The notes: generated by a model from the sequence alone, not told the origin. A stretch of DNA of 46,422 nt from Halorhodospira abdelmalekii (GCF_016583625.1 NZ_NRRN01000026.1:1-46422), one strand, 5' to 3'; positions 32,418 to 41,086 are shown, counted from the first letter of the stretch. Translations and numbers: made by a program.

Positions 32418-34252
32418 GCGCGGTGCTCGACTACGACACCGCGGCAGCGGCCTGGCAGGACGCCGTCACCGCCGCCGCGTTGCTCGCCGTCGATCCGCCC
32501 GGCGTCGGTGGTGTCTGCTTGCGGGCGTTGCCCGGACCGGTGCGCGATCGCTGGATGCAGATCGCTTACGAACTGCAGCCGCCGGGTACGCCGTGGCGCC
32601 GTATCCCAATCAACGTCAGTGACAGCCGCCTGCTCGGTGGGCTCGATCTAACGGCGACTCTGCGCGCCGGGCGACCCGTCCTTGAGCGCGGGGTGTTGGC
32701 CGAGGCCGACGGCGGCCTGGTTGTTCTGGCGATGGCCGAGCGGATCGCCCTAGCGACCGCCGGTAAGCTTGGGGCGGTGATCGATAACAGCGAGGTCGCC
32801 GTCGAGCGCGACGGCCTAGCGGAGCGGCTGCCGACCCGCTTTGGTGTGATTGCCCTCGATGAGGGGGCGAACGACGATGAGCGCCCGGTCGGACCGCTGC
32901 GCGATCGCATCGGCTGCCACCTTGAGCTCAACGGCATTCCGGTGAATGTTGCCGGCGGCAGCGAGTACACACCGGAGCAGATCGTGGCGGCGCGGGGCTT
33001 GTTGCCGCAGGTCGAGTGCAGCGACTATCTCGCCGAGGCGCTCTGCGCCGGCGGCTTGGCGCTCGGCATCGGTTCGCTGCGCGCGCCGCTGCAGGCTCTG
33101 CGGGCGGCGCGGGCGGCGGCCGCCCTCGATGGTCGCTGCGAGGTCGATGAAGACGACGTGCGTTTGGCGACCCGCTTGATCCTCGTCCCGCGGGCGACTC
33201 AAGTGCCGCCGGCGCCACCACCGGACGAGGCCGAAGAGCAGCCCGAGGAGCAACCCCAGGAGCAGCCTCCAGAGGAGCCCGAGGAGCCGCCGCCCGAGGA
33301 GCCCGAGCCGCCCGATTCCGAGCAAGAGGAAGAGCAGCAGCTCCCGGACGAGATCCCAGCCGAGCTCGTCCTTGAGGCGGCTCGCGCCGTCCTCCCCGAT
33401 AACCTCTTCGAGCGGCTGAAGATCCGCGAGTTGGCCCAGCGCAGTCAGTCGGCGCCGGGACAGGCCGGAGCGCTGCAGCAAGGCGGCGCCCGCGGTCGTC
33501 CGGCCGGGGTTCGGCGCGGTTCGCCGCGCTCCGGGGTGCGCCTGAACGTCGTCGAGACGCTGCGCGCTGCGGCCCCCTGGCAGACGCTGCGCCGGGCGCA
33601 GCAGGAGCAGAAGGGGGAAGGCGCGGGGGGCCGTCGCGTCCTGGTGCAGCCGGATGACTTCCGGGTGACTCGCTATAAGCAGCGCACCCAGACCACCACC
33701 ATCTTTATCGTCGATGCCTCCGGCTCTTCGGCGATGCACCGACTGGCCGAAGCGAAGGGGGCCATCGAACTGCTGCTTGCCGAGTGTTACGTCCGGCGTG
33801 ACGAGGTCGCCCTGATCGCCTTTCGCGGCACCGGGGCCGATGAACTGCTGCCGCCGACCCGCTCGCTAACGCGGGCGAAGCGCAGCTTGGCCGGCCTCCC
33901 CGGTGGTGGTGGCACCCCCATCGCTGCCGGGCTTGATGCCGCGCGCGATCTGATCGAAGAGGTGCAGCGCAAGGGCAATACGCCGGTGCTGATCGTGCTC
34001 ACCGACGGCCGGGCGAACGTCACCCGGGCCGGCACCGGAGGGCGGGAGAAGGCGCAGCAGGAGGCCAACGAGGCCGCTCAAGTGATTCGGTTGAGTGGTG
34101 TTCGCGCGCTGCTCGTCGACACCTCGCCACGGCCACGCCCGCTCGGGCGCGAGTTGGCCGAGGCGATGGGGGGCGAATACCTGCCGCTGCCGCGCGCCGA
34201 TGCTGCGTCGATCAGCGAGGCGGTGCAGGCGGTCACAGGCGCTAAGAGCTAA
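32414..34252 (+). CDS. bchD: Magnesium chelatase subunit D
   Basis: A 612-residue partner of BchI. An N-terminal AAA+-like domain with degenerate Walker motifs (GGLDLTATLRAGRP, GVIALDEGAN) is joined to a C-terminal VWA integrin-I domain by a Pro/Glu-rich acidic linker (about 270-310). The MIDAS metal site is D434-A-S436-G-S438, with GGGGTPIAAGLD and LTDGRANVTR completing it. ATG overlaps the bchI stop. The last codons, Ala-Lys-Ser-stop, are made by the first units of a 13-copy heptanucleotide repeat that runs on past the gene. Confidence 0.96.
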   Translation: MSAVLDYDTAAAAWQDAVTAAALLAVDPPGVGGVCLRALPGPVRDRWMQIAYELQPPGTPWRRIPINVSDSRLLGGLDLTATLRAGRPVLERGVLAEADGGLVVLAMAERIALATAGKLGAVIDNSEVAVERDGLAERLPTRFGVIALDEGANDDERPVGPLRDRIGCHLELNGIPVNVAGGSEYTPEQIVAARGLLPQVECSDYLAEALCAGGLALGIGSLRAPLQALRAARAAAALDGRCEVDEDDVRLATRLILVPRATQVPPAPPPDEAEEQPEEQPQEQPPEEPEEPPPEEPEPPDSEQEEEQQLPDEIPAELVLEAARAVLPDNLFERLKIRELAQRSQSAPGQAGALQQGGARGRPAGVRRGSPRSGVRLNVVETLRAAAPWQTLRRAQQEQKGEGAGGRRVLVQPDDFRVTRYKQRTQTTTIFIVDASGSSAMHRLAEAKGAIELLLAECYVRRDEVALIAFRGTGADELLPPTRSLTRAKRSLAGLPGGGGTPIAAGLDAARDLIEEVQRKGNTPVLIVLTDGRANVTRAGTGGREKAQQEANEAAQVIRLSGVRALLVDTSPRPRPLGRELAEAMGGEYLPLPRADAASISEAVQAVTGAKS

Positions 34253-34331
34253 GAGCTAAGAGCTAAGAGCTAAGAGCTAAGAGCTAAGAGCTAAGAGCTA
34301 AGAGCTAAGAGCTAAGAGCTAAGAGCTAAGA
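34241..34331. repeat. Thirteen perfect 7-bp repeats at the bchD end
   Basis: GCTAAGA is repeated exactly 13 times over 91 bases with no mismatch. It starts inside bchD, contributes its last residues and its TAA stop, and fills most of the gap to bchO. Because 7 is not a multiple of 3, TAA stops occur in all three frames. Copy-number change would leave BchD intact but shift the distance to bchO. Confidence 0.97.
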
Positions 34332-34379
34332 GCGAGCAGGGGCCAGAAGAGTAGGATCGAGCGAGATAGAGAGAGGGGG

Positions 34380-35303
34380 ATGGCGGCACTGGCGTGGGAG
34401 CGCAGCGGGGCCGATTGGCCGCAGCGCGCGGCGAGCCGTTTTGTCGCCGTCGATGGGCTCTCGTGGCATGTGCAGGTCTACGGCTCTGGGCCGGTGGCAC
34501 TGCTGCTCCACGGTACGGCGGCATCGAGTCACTCCTGGCGCGATTTCGGTCCCGCCCTAGCGGAGCGCTGCACTGTGGTGGCGCCCGATCTGCCCGGACA
34601 CGGCTTCACCGGTGCGAGCAAAGATCGCTTGCCGCGGCTGCACGGCATCGCCCACGCGCTGGCGCGGTTGCTCGCCGAACTGGAGCTAGACGACTGTGCG
34701 CTGATTGTCGGTCACTCGGTCGGAGCCGCGATCGGGGCCCGGATGATACTCGATGGTCGGGTGGCACCGCGGCTCCTCGTCGGCTTGAACGGCGCCTTCG
34801 AGCCCTTTCCGGGGTTGGCGGGGCAGCTCTTTCCGAGCGCCTTGCGCCTGCTGAGTCTCGACCCCGTCTTGCCGTACTGGATCGCCTTGCGTGCCTATGA
34901 GCCCGGTTTCATTCGCCGGGTGATCCGGCATACTGGGTCACAGATCGATGCCCGCGGGGTCGCGCTCTATCGCCGCCTAGCCGGCAGCCCGCGGCACGTT
35001 GCTGGGGCGATGGCGCTGATGGCTGGCAGCCACGACGATCTGCACTTGCTGATGGGCGATTTGTCGCAGCTGCGCTGTCCGGTGGTGCTCTTCGCCGCCG
35101 AGAATGATGGCGCCGTGCCACCGCGCCAGGCCGCGCGTGTCTGCCGGCGCCTACCGTACTGTCGGCTGCAGTCGCTACCGGGGTTGGGGCACTTGGCGCA
35201 CGAGGAGCAGCCGCAGGCGGTGGCTGAGCAGGTGTGGGCGGCGTGGCTCAGGGTCACCGCGCAACCACCAAGCGGCGGTGACGATGAGCGCAAGCGGCGG
35301 TGA
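34380..35303 (+). CDS. bchO: Mg-chelatase-associated alpha/beta-hydrolase BchO
   Basis: A 307-residue alpha/beta-hydrolase-fold protein routinely found after bchD. Its exact job in BChl synthesis is unsettled, though an accessory role near Mg chelation is assumed. The oxyanion loop LLLHGTAASSHSWRDF and nucleophile elbow GHSVGAA (S113) are present, and GLGHLAHEEQP gives the His. ATG at 34380 follows a purine-rich GAGAGAGGGGG. The C-terminus (GGDDERKRR) is encoded by the first copies of a 22-bp tandem repeat and is therefore unlikely to be a conserved part of the protein. Confidence 0.92.
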   Translation: MAALAWERSGADWPQRAASRFVAVDGLSWHVQVYGSGPVALLLHGTAASSHSWRDFGPALAERCTVVAPDLPGHGFTGASKDRLPRLHGIAHALARLLAELELDDCALIVGHSVGAAIGARMILDGRVAPRLLVGLNGAFEPFPGLAGQLFPSALRLLSLDPVLPYWIALRAYEPGFIRRVIRHTGSQIDARGVALYRRLAGSPRHVAGAMALMAGSHDDLHLLMGDLSQLRCPVVLFAAENDGAVPPRQAARVCRRLPYCRLQSLPGLGHLAHEEQPQAVAEQVWAAWLRVTAQPPSGGDDERKRR

Positions 35304-35356
35304 CGATGAGCGCAAGCGGCGGTGACGATGAGCCAAGCGATGGTGGCGATGAGCGC
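35270..35356. repeat. 22-bp tandem repeat over the bchO 3' end
   Basis: A 22-base unit beginning AAGCGGCGGTG and ending GATGAGCGC occurs twice perfectly (35270-35291, 35292-35313), a third time shortened at its end (from 35314), and a fourth time with about three changes (35335-35356). The bchO stop falls in the second copy. 22 bp is about two helical turns. Confidence 0.9.
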
Positions 35357-35409
35357 GGCGAAGAGAGAGTGACTGACTAACTAATGACCGACGGCTCTGG
35401 GAGTGAGGC

Positions 35410-36939
35410 ATGGGAATGAACTCGGCAACGGGAGGGAGCGCCGGCGCAGCGCGCACACGCCCCCACGCCATTGTCATCGGCAGCGGCTTTGGCGGTTTGG
35501 CGGCGGCGGTACGACTCGGCGCGCGCGGCTACCGGGTCACGGTCGTAGAGCGCCTCGATGCTCCGGGCGGGCGGGCCTACGTCCATCGTCAGGACGGCTT
35601 TACCTTCGATGCCGGCCCGACGATCGTCACTGCTCCCTTCTTGCTGCGTGAGCTATGGGAGCTGGTGGGGCGAAACTTCGACGAGGAGATCGATCTGCGG
35701 CTGATGGAGCCCTTCTACCGGGTGCTCTTCGAGGATGGCAGCCGCTTCGACTACAACGGCGATGAGAAGCGCCTGCGCGAAGAGGTCGCGCGCCTCTCAC
35801 CGCAAGACGTCGCCGGTCTCGAGCACTACAGCGCCATCAGCCGCGAGATCTTCCGCGTCGGCTTCGAGCAGCTGAGCAATCAGCCCTTTAGTCACTTCAG
35901 CGACATGGTGCGTGTGCTGCCCGACTTGATTCGGCTGCAGAGCTATCGCAGCGTCCACGGCATGGTCTCTCGTTTCGTGCGCGACCCACGCCTGCAGCAG
36001 GTCCTGAGCTTCCATCCGCTGCTCATCGGCGGCAACCCCTTCTCGGTGACCTCCGTCTACTGCCTGATCGAGTACCTTGAGCAGCATTGGGGGGTCCACT
36101 ACGTCATGGGCGGGACGGGGCGCCTGATCACCGGTCTCGTCGACCTGATTGCCGAGCAGGGTGGCGAGATCCGCTACCACGCCGATGTCACCGGGATTAC
36201 CGTCGCTGATGGACAGGCGACCGGGGTTGACTTAGCCGATGGCGAACACATCGCCGCCGATATCGTCGTCTCCAACGCCGATGCCGCCTGGACCTACCGT
36301 CACCTGGTGCCGGCCGCCGCACGGCGGCGTTGGACCAATCGGCGCCTGGAGCGGGCGCGTTACTCGATGGGGCTCTTCGTCTGGTACTTTGGCACCCATC
36401 GCCAATACCCCGATGTCGAGCACCACACCATCTTGATGGGGCCGCGCTACCGCGAGCTGCTTGAGGATATCTTTAAGCGCAAGGTCCTTGCCGACGACTT
36501 CAGCCTCTATCTGCATCGGCCGACGGCGACCGATCCGAGTGTCGCCCCAGCTGGTTGCGATACCTTCTACGCCCTATCGCCGGTGCCTCATCTCGATGCC
36601 GACGTCGATTGGCAGGAGCGTGCCGAGCCCTACCGCCAGGCGATCGCCGACTACCTCCAGGAGAAGCTGCTGCCGGGGTTGGATACGGCGCAAGCCACCT
36701 CCCTGGTGGCAACACCGCTCGACTTCTTCCATCGCCTTAAGGCTTACCGTGGCAGCGGCTTTAGTCTCGAGCCAGTGCTCCATCAGAGTGCTTGGTTTCG
36801 GCCGCACAACCGCAGCGAAGAGGTTCGCCACCTCTACCTAGTCGGTGCCGGAACACATCCGGGGGCGGGGCTGCCGGGCGTGCTCTCCTCGGCCCGTATT
36901 CTCGACCGGGTGGTGCCCGATGCTGAATTTTTCACCTGA
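35410..36939 (+). CDS. crtI: Phytoene desaturase
   Basis: A 509-residue FAD enzyme that inserts double bonds into phytoene to give neurosporene or lycopene. The dinucleotide-binding GSGFGG (24-29) is near the N-terminus with VVERLDAPGGRAY; HPLLIGGNPFSVTSVYCLIEYLE and the C-terminal HNRSEEVRHLYLVGAGTHPGAGLPG mark it as CrtI rather than CrtD. ATG at 35410 or 35416 are both possible. crtB starts inside its 3' end (20-base overlap). It shares the run with bchI-bchD-bchO, so carotenoid and Mg-chelatase genes are probably co-transcribed. How many desaturations it performs cannot be told from the sequence by eye. Confidence 0.94.
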   Translation: MGMNSATGGSAGAARTRPHAIVIGSGFGGLAAAVRLGARGYRVTVVERLDAPGGRAYVHRQDGFTFDAGPTIVTAPFLLRELWELVGRNFDEEIDLRLMEPFYRVLFEDGSRFDYNGDEKRLREEVARLSPQDVAGLEHYSAISREIFRVGFEQLSNQPFSHFSDMVRVLPDLIRLQSYRSVHGMVSRFVRDPRLQQVLSFHPLLIGGNPFSVTSVYCLIEYLEQHWGVHYVMGGTGRLITGLVDLIAEQGGEIRYHADVTGITVADGQATGVDLADGEHIAADIVVSNADAAWTYRHLVPAAARRRWTNRRLERARYSMGLFVWYFGTHRQYPDVEHHTILMGPRYRELLEDIFKRKVLADDFSLYLHRPTATDPSVAPAGCDTFYALSPVPHLDADVDWQERAEPYRQAIADYLQEKLLPGLDTAQATSLVATPLDFFHRLKAYRGSGFSLEPVLHQSAWFRPHNRSEEVRHLYLVGAGTHPGAGLPGVLSSARILDRVVPDAEFFT

Positions 36940-37906
36940 CCCGCAGCTGGCCCGACAGACGGCCCTGAGCGCCGAGGATCGTGCCGCCTGTCGGAGGCTG
37001 CTGGCGACCGGTTCGCGTACCTTCTTCGCCTCATCGTGGCTGATGCCGCGGCGGCTGCGCGATCCGGCAACCGCCCTCTATGCCTTTTGCCGTCAAGCCG
37101 ACGATGCCGTCGATGAGGGCGGGGGTGGGGCGGCGGCGCTGCGTGATCTGCACCATCGCCTGGATGCCATTTACGCCGGTGAGCCGCACCCGGAGCCGGC
37201 TGACCGCGCCTTCACCTGGGCGGTCCACCGTTACCGGATTCCGCGCTCGCTGCCGGAGGCGCTGATCGAAGGCTTCAGTTGGGATGCACAAGGGCGGGAC
37301 TACGCCACGCTCGATGAACTCTTCGACTACGCGGTGCGGGTGGCCGGCACCGTGGGGCTGATGATGTCGCTGCTGATGCAGGTCCGCGAGCCGCAGACGT
37401 TGGCCCGCGCCTGCGACCTTGGGGTGGCGATGCAGCTGACGAACATCGCCCGCGACGTCGGCGAGGATGCGCGCAGTGGGCGACTCTACTTACCACGGCG
37501 CTGGCTCAGCGAAGTCGGCATCGAGCCCGCCGAGCTGTTCGCCGCTCCCGGCTTCACCCCAGAGTTAGGGTGGGTCGTGCAGCGGCTGCTGAAACACGCC
37601 GATGCCCTTTACGAGCGCTCCATGGCCGGGGTCCAGCGGCTGCCGTGGGATGCCCGGGGCGGGATCTGTGCGGCCCGACTGCTCTATGCCGAGATCGGCC
37701 GCGAGCTTGAGCGCAACGGACTCGATTCAATCAATCGGCGTGCCGTCGTCCCCGGCTGGCGCAAGGGCGTCGTGCTGCTGCGCATCGCCCCAGAGCTGGC
37801 GGTGGCGCATCGCGGATTGGGCGTAGCACCGCTGGCCCAGGCGAGTCACTTGCTCGAGAGCATTGAGCCAGCGCCGGGGGGCGCCTTGGCGGAGGGGTTT
37901 CGCTAG
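36920..37906 (+). CDS. crtB: Phytoene synthase
   Basis: A 328-residue prenyl-transferring enzyme joining two GGPP to phytoene. The two Asp-rich metal sites are D61-D62-x2-D65 (RQADDAVDE) and D178-x3-D182 (NIARDVGED), followed by GRLYLPRRW. The ATG at 36920 gives MLNFSPDPQLA and overlaps crtI by 20 bases; the frame upstream overlaps crtI and is not family-like. Length is normal. It ends the plus-strand run and converges on crtC across 70 bases. Confidence 0.95.
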   Translation: MLNFSPDPQLARQTALSAEDRAACRRLLATGSRTFFASSWLMPRRLRDPATALYAFCRQADDAVDEGGGGAAALRDLHHRLDAIYAGEPHPEPADRAFTWAVHRYRIPRSLPEALIEGFSWDAQGRDYATLDELFDYAVRVAGTVGLMMSLLMQVREPQTLARACDLGVAMQLTNIARDVGEDARSGRLYLPRRWLSEVGIEPAELFAAPGFTPELGWVVQRLLKHADALYERSMAGVQRLPWDARGGICAARLLYAEIGRELERNGLDSINRRAVVPGWRKGVVLLRIAPELAVAHRGLGVAPLAQASHLLESIEPAPGGALAEGFR

Positions 37907-37937
37907 GCCCAGTCGGCCCAGTCGGCCAGGCCCAGTC
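37906..37937. repeat. 9-bp repeats in the crtB/crtC gap
   Basis: GGCCCAGTC occurs at 37906-37914, 37915-37923 and 37929-37937; the first copy begins with the G of the crtB TAG. The gap between the convergent genes is only 70 bases and no strong intrinsic terminator is seen in it. Confidence 0.75.
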
Positions 37938-37976
37938 CGCCGTGCCCCCCGGCTGGTCGGCCGTTGCCTGATGCCG

Positions 37977-38987
37977 TTACGCGGTGACCCGCGGCATGCG
38001 CCACGGCAGCATCCACTGCACCGCACCGCGGACGAAGCGGCGCATCGACAGGCTCTCATGGACTGCCACTAGTGGCTCGCCGTAGAGCGGACTGGCGACC
38101 ACCGAGCGGGAGTAAAAGGGCGTATCTTCCAAGGTCTGCTGGACCTTAGCGGTGCCCGGTGTATCGGCGAAGAAGCTGCGTTCAATACCCCACCACGTCT
38201 TCGGCAGCGGGGTCGCAGCCGGCAACTCGCTGCAGCGCTGTGGTGCCCCGCTGCGCGGCCAGCGCAACGCCAGGGTAAAGGGCGCTGCGCTGCGCGGGAC
38301 GACGTCGTAGAAGACGAGCGTGCCGTTCGGCCCGATGGCGCGCGACCACTGCCAGTGGCTAAAGCCCGCCTCCAGCGGCTCGTCACCGGCGTTCGTATCG
38401 ACGTAGGCGGTGCCGCTCCACGAGAGCTCGGGGCGCTCCAAGGCGACCTCAATGCGGGCCTGCGGGGCCAGGGGTCGCCAGCGGTGGCGGCCGTCGGCGG
38501 CGAGGGCGAAGACTTCGCTGTTGCTCAGTTGCGGCTCGACCCGCAGCCGCCCGCGGATCTCGCCCGGCTTCGGGGTGGTGCGTTCGGCGAACTCGGCGAT
38601 CAGTGCCCCCCCTTCCCAGCGCAACTCACTCGGCCCGATCGCGAGCCGATCAGCGTGCTGGGTCAGGGCGTGGCGATCGCGCTCGGTCATCGCCCAGTGG
38701 CCGCGTCGGCTGCCGTAGAGAGCGATGTTGAAGGCGCAGTGATCGCGCGGTTCGGCGGCGCCCCCGCGTGCGCGCCGCGCCTCAACGTAATAGGGCGAGA
38801 AGACGCTGCCGATAAAGGCAATCAAAGTGATGCCGTCGCGGCCATCGTCGCTGAGGGCATCGATATACCACCAGGTGTAGCCGCCGGGGGGGACGGTGTA
38901 GCCGAAGTCGGGGCGGGCGCCGTCGAGGGCGCCGATGCGCCGACTGAGCGGCCCCGGCATCTGCATTTGCATCGGTAACGTTGACAT
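37977..38987 (-). CDS. crtC: Carotenoid 1,2-hydratase (hydroxyneurosporene synthase)
   Basis: A 336-residue enzyme adding water to the psi-end group of neurosporene or lycopene to give 1-hydroxy carotenoids. Recognisable family sequence includes GYTWWYIDALSDDGRDGITLIAFIGSVFSPYY, CAFNIALYG, WSGTAYVDTNAGDEPLE and YSRSVVASPLYGE, which hold the Asp and aromatic residues of the CrtC fold. The start is the ATG at 38987 (MSTLPMQMQMPG), with AGGGA about eight bases upstream on the minus strand. It is divergent from crtE across 80 bases. CrtD and CrtF, which would extend the product to spirilloxanthin, are not in the window. Confidence 0.92.
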   Translation of the reverse strand: MSTLPMQMQMPGPLSRRIGALDGARPDFGYTVPPGGYTWWYIDALSDDGRDGITLIAFIGSVFSPYYVEARRARGGAAEPRDHCAFNIALYGSRRGHWAMTERDRHALTQHADRLAIGPSELRWEGGALIAEFAERTTPKPGEIRGRLRVEPQLSNSEVFALAADGRHRWRPLAPQARIEVALERPELSWSGTAYVDTNAGDEPLEAGFSHWQWSRAIGPNGTLVFYDVVPRSAAPFTLALRWPRSGAPQRCSELPAATPLPKTWWGIERSFFADTPGTAKVQQTLEDTPFYSRSVVASPLYGEPLVAVHESLSMRRFVRGAVQWMLPWRMPRVTA

Positions 38988-39005
38988 CAATCGGGTCCCT
39001 GTCTA

Positions 39006-39045
39006 GCGTACATGGTCACTGCATCGATCCACTCTAAAGCGTACA
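39006..39045. promoter_or_regulatory. Paired AGCGTACA boxes between crtC and crtE
   Basis: AGCGTACA occurs at 39005-39012 and again at 39038-39045, exactly 33 bases apart (about three helical turns), in the 80-base divergent crtC/crtE space. A same-face direct repeat in a divergent carotenoid promoter is a candidate operator. It is not the TGT-N12-ACA box known for CrtJ/PpsR. Confidence 0.45.
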
Positions 39046-39067
39046 CGCCGCCGTCGGGAGGGGCTAC

Positions 39068-39943
39068 ATGGAACCGAGTCAACGCATCGAACGCGCACTA
39101 GAGGCAGCTGTTGCCCGCGCAGTGGCTGAACCGGCCCCGCCGCTCCTAGCCGAGGCGGTCCGGCACGCCGTCTTTGGCGGCGGCGCTCGGGTGCGGCCAC
39201 GGCTCTGTCTGACCGTGGCGCTGGCCTGTGGCGACGAGTGCCCGGAGTTGGCCGACGCTGCCGCCGTAGCCATCGAGCTGATGCACTGCGCCTCGTTGGT
39301 CCACGACGACTTGCCCTGTTTCGATGATGCGGCGACACGCCGCGGCCAGCCCTCCGTCCACGTCGCTTACGGCGAACGCCTGGCGGTGCTCGCCGGCGAC
39401 GCCCTGATCGTCCACGCCCTTGAAACCTTAACCCTGCAGATCACCGCAGCCCCCGAGCGGGCCGCCGAGCTGCTGCTGACGGTGAGCCGGGCGACCGGGA
39501 TGCCGTACGGTATCACCGCCGGGCAGGCGTGGGAGTCGGAGCCGGAGGTGCCGGTGGCCGCCTACCATCAAGCGAAGACCGGCTCGCTCTTCGCTGCCGC
39601 GACCGTCGCTGGGGCAATCGCGGCCGGCGATCACAGTCAACTTGAGCGTTGGCGCTTGGTCGGCGAGCGCCTTGGTGAAGCGTACCAGGTGGCCGACGAT
39701 CTGCGCGATGCCGTCGGCGCCGAAGAAGAGCTCGGCAAACCGACCGGCCAAGATGTCACGCACGGGCTGCCGAGCGCAGTCCGCGAACTCGGCGTGAAGG
39801 GCGCTAAAGAGCGTCTCGATCGCTTGGTCGAAGAGGCCGTCGCCGCCGTGCCCGACTGTGCCGGGGCCGAGCAGCTGCGCGCCGGGATTCTCAAGGAGAT
39901 GGAGCGGGTCCTGCCCAAGCAACTCGGACGCAGCGCCGCCTGA
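39068..39943 (+). CDS. crtE: Geranylgeranyl diphosphate synthase
   Basis: A 291-residue prenyl synthase making the C20 diphosphate for carotenoids and the BChl tail. The first Asp-rich motif is D80-D81-x4-D86 (HDDLPCFDD) and the second D210-D211-x2-D214 (VADDLRD); FGGGARVRPRL is the substrate-binding start. ATG at 39068 follows GGGAGGGGC. Next is bchC after 159 bases; bchC has its own likely promoter, though read-through from crtE is expected in this type of cluster. Confidence 0.94.
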   Translation: MEPSQRIERALEAAVARAVAEPAPPLLAEAVRHAVFGGGARVRPRLCLTVALACGDECPELADAAAVAIELMHCASLVHDDLPCFDDAATRRGQPSVHVAYGERLAVLAGDALIVHALETLTLQITAAPERAAELLLTVSRATGMPYGITAGQAWESEPEVPVAAYHQAKTGSLFAAATVAGAIAAGDHSQLERWRLVGERLGEAYQVADDLRDAVGAEEELGKPTGQDVTHGLPSAVRELGVKGAKERLDRLVEEAVAAVPDCAGAEQLRAGILKEMERVLPKQLGRSAA

Positions 39944-39967
39944 GCGCGCCGCCTGGTCGTGCCCCGT

Positions 39968-39986
39968 CGCGTTCAGCCGCGTTCAG
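39968..39986. repeat. CGCGTTCAG direct repeat before bchC
   Basis: Two copies of CGCGTTCAG lie at 39968-39976 and 39978-39986, a 10-bp period, in the gap between crtE and bchC. Either a short duplication or an operator. Confidence 0.4.
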
Positions 39987-40066
39987 TCGCCCCCAGTGCG
40001 GTGGCGGCGGACGCGGCGCGGTGGTCGTGGTCGGCTGGAGGCGGACCGCAAGGCGCGCACGTCTTC

Positions 40067-40094
40067 TTGACATCGCCCAGCGAACGGTTAGGCT
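40067..40094 (+). promoter_or_regulatory. Putative bchC promoter
   Basis: TTGACA (40067-40072), 16 bases, TAGGCT (40089-40094). The -35 is perfect and the -10 weak. Transcription would start near 40101, almost at the ATG at 40103, so the message would be nearly leaderless unless translation starts downstream. Confidence 0.4.
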
Positions 40095-40102
40095 ACCCTG
40101 CC

Positions 40103-41086
40103 ATGTCGGACGTCAATACTGCAGGCGAGGGGGATGTGGTGGAGGAGTCAACGGTCATTCAGCAAGCGCGCGCGGTCGTTTTTCAAGCCCCACAACAGCT
40201 CGCCGTCGAGCCGGTGACGCTGATCGAGCCCGGTCCCGAGGACGTCGTCGTCGATATCCACTACAGCGGCATCAGCACCGGCACCGAGCGGCTGCTCTGG
40301 ACCGGCACCATGCCTTACTTCCCGGGGCTCGGTTACCCGTTGGTGCCTGGCTACGAGTCGGTCGGCCGGGTGGTGGCCGCTGGTCCTGAGTCGGGGCGCA
40401 GCGTCGGTGATCTGCTCTTCGTCCCTGGGGCGAGCTGCTTTAACGAGGCCCGCGGTGTCTTCGGCGGGGCAGCCTCACGGGTGGTCATCGGCGGTCAGCG
40501 CGGGGTGGCAATCCCCGAGTCGCTCGGTGAGCGCGGGGTGTTGCTGGCCTTGGCTGCGACTGCCTGGCACGCCGTAGCGCCGGCGCCGCCACAGCTGATC
40601 ATCGGGCACGGGGTGCTTGGGCGGTTGATGGCGCGGATCGGCACCCTACTCGGAGAGCCGCCGACGGTCTGGGAGACGAACGAGCAGCGGCGCGGCGGTG
40701 CGCTCGGCTACACCGTGGTCGACCCGAGCGAGGACGATCGGCAAGACTACCCGCGGATCTGCGATGTCAGCGGCGATAGTCGGCTGCTCGATACCTTGAT
40801 CAGCCGCCTCGGGCGCAACGGTGAGGTCGTCCTGGCCGGATTCTACAGTCAGCCGCTGAGCTTCGAGTTTGCCCAAGCCTTCATGCGCGAGGCCTCAATT
40901 CGCATCGCCGCCGAGTGGCAGCGGGCCGATCTTGAGGCGGTGATGGCGCGCATCACTTCGGGGGCGCTCGATCTGAGCGGCCTGATTACGCATCGTCACG
41001 GGGTCGAGGCCGCCGATGCGGCCTATCGGATCGCCTTTAACGACCCCGAATGTCTGAAAATGATCCTGGATTGGAGAGAAGGCTGA
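40103..41086 (+). CDS. bchC: Bacteriochlorophyllide a/b dehydrogenase BchC
   Basis: A protein of up to 327 residues that oxidises the 3-hydroxyethyl group made by BchF to 3-acetyl. It belongs to the zinc-free MDR family: YSGISTGTERLLWTGTMPYFPGLGYPLVPGYESVG, then FGGAASRVV and IGHGVLGRLMARI. The start is uncertain: ATG at 40103 gives a 12-residue acidic leader, whereas GTG at 40139 has GAGGGG six bases before it, fits the length of homologues better, and would leave a normal leader after the promoter at 40067. bchX begins on the last base of its stop codon, so bchC-X-Y-Z is a tight unit. Confidence 0.93.
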   Translation: MSDVNTAGEGDVVEESTVIQQARAVVFQAPQQLAVEPVTLIEPGPEDVVVDIHYSGISTGTERLLWTGTMPYFPGLGYPLVPGYESVGRVVAAGPESGRSVGDLLFVPGASCFNEARGVFGGAASRVVIGGQRGVAIPESLGERGVLLALAATAWHAVAPAPPQLIIGHGVLGRLMARIGTLLGEPPTVWETNEQRRGGALGYTVVDPSEDDRQDYPRICDVSGDSRLLDTLISRLGRNGEVVLAGFYSQPLSFEFAQAFMREASIRIAAEWQRADLEAVMARITSGALDLSGLITHRHGVEAADAAYRIAFNDPECLKMILDWREG

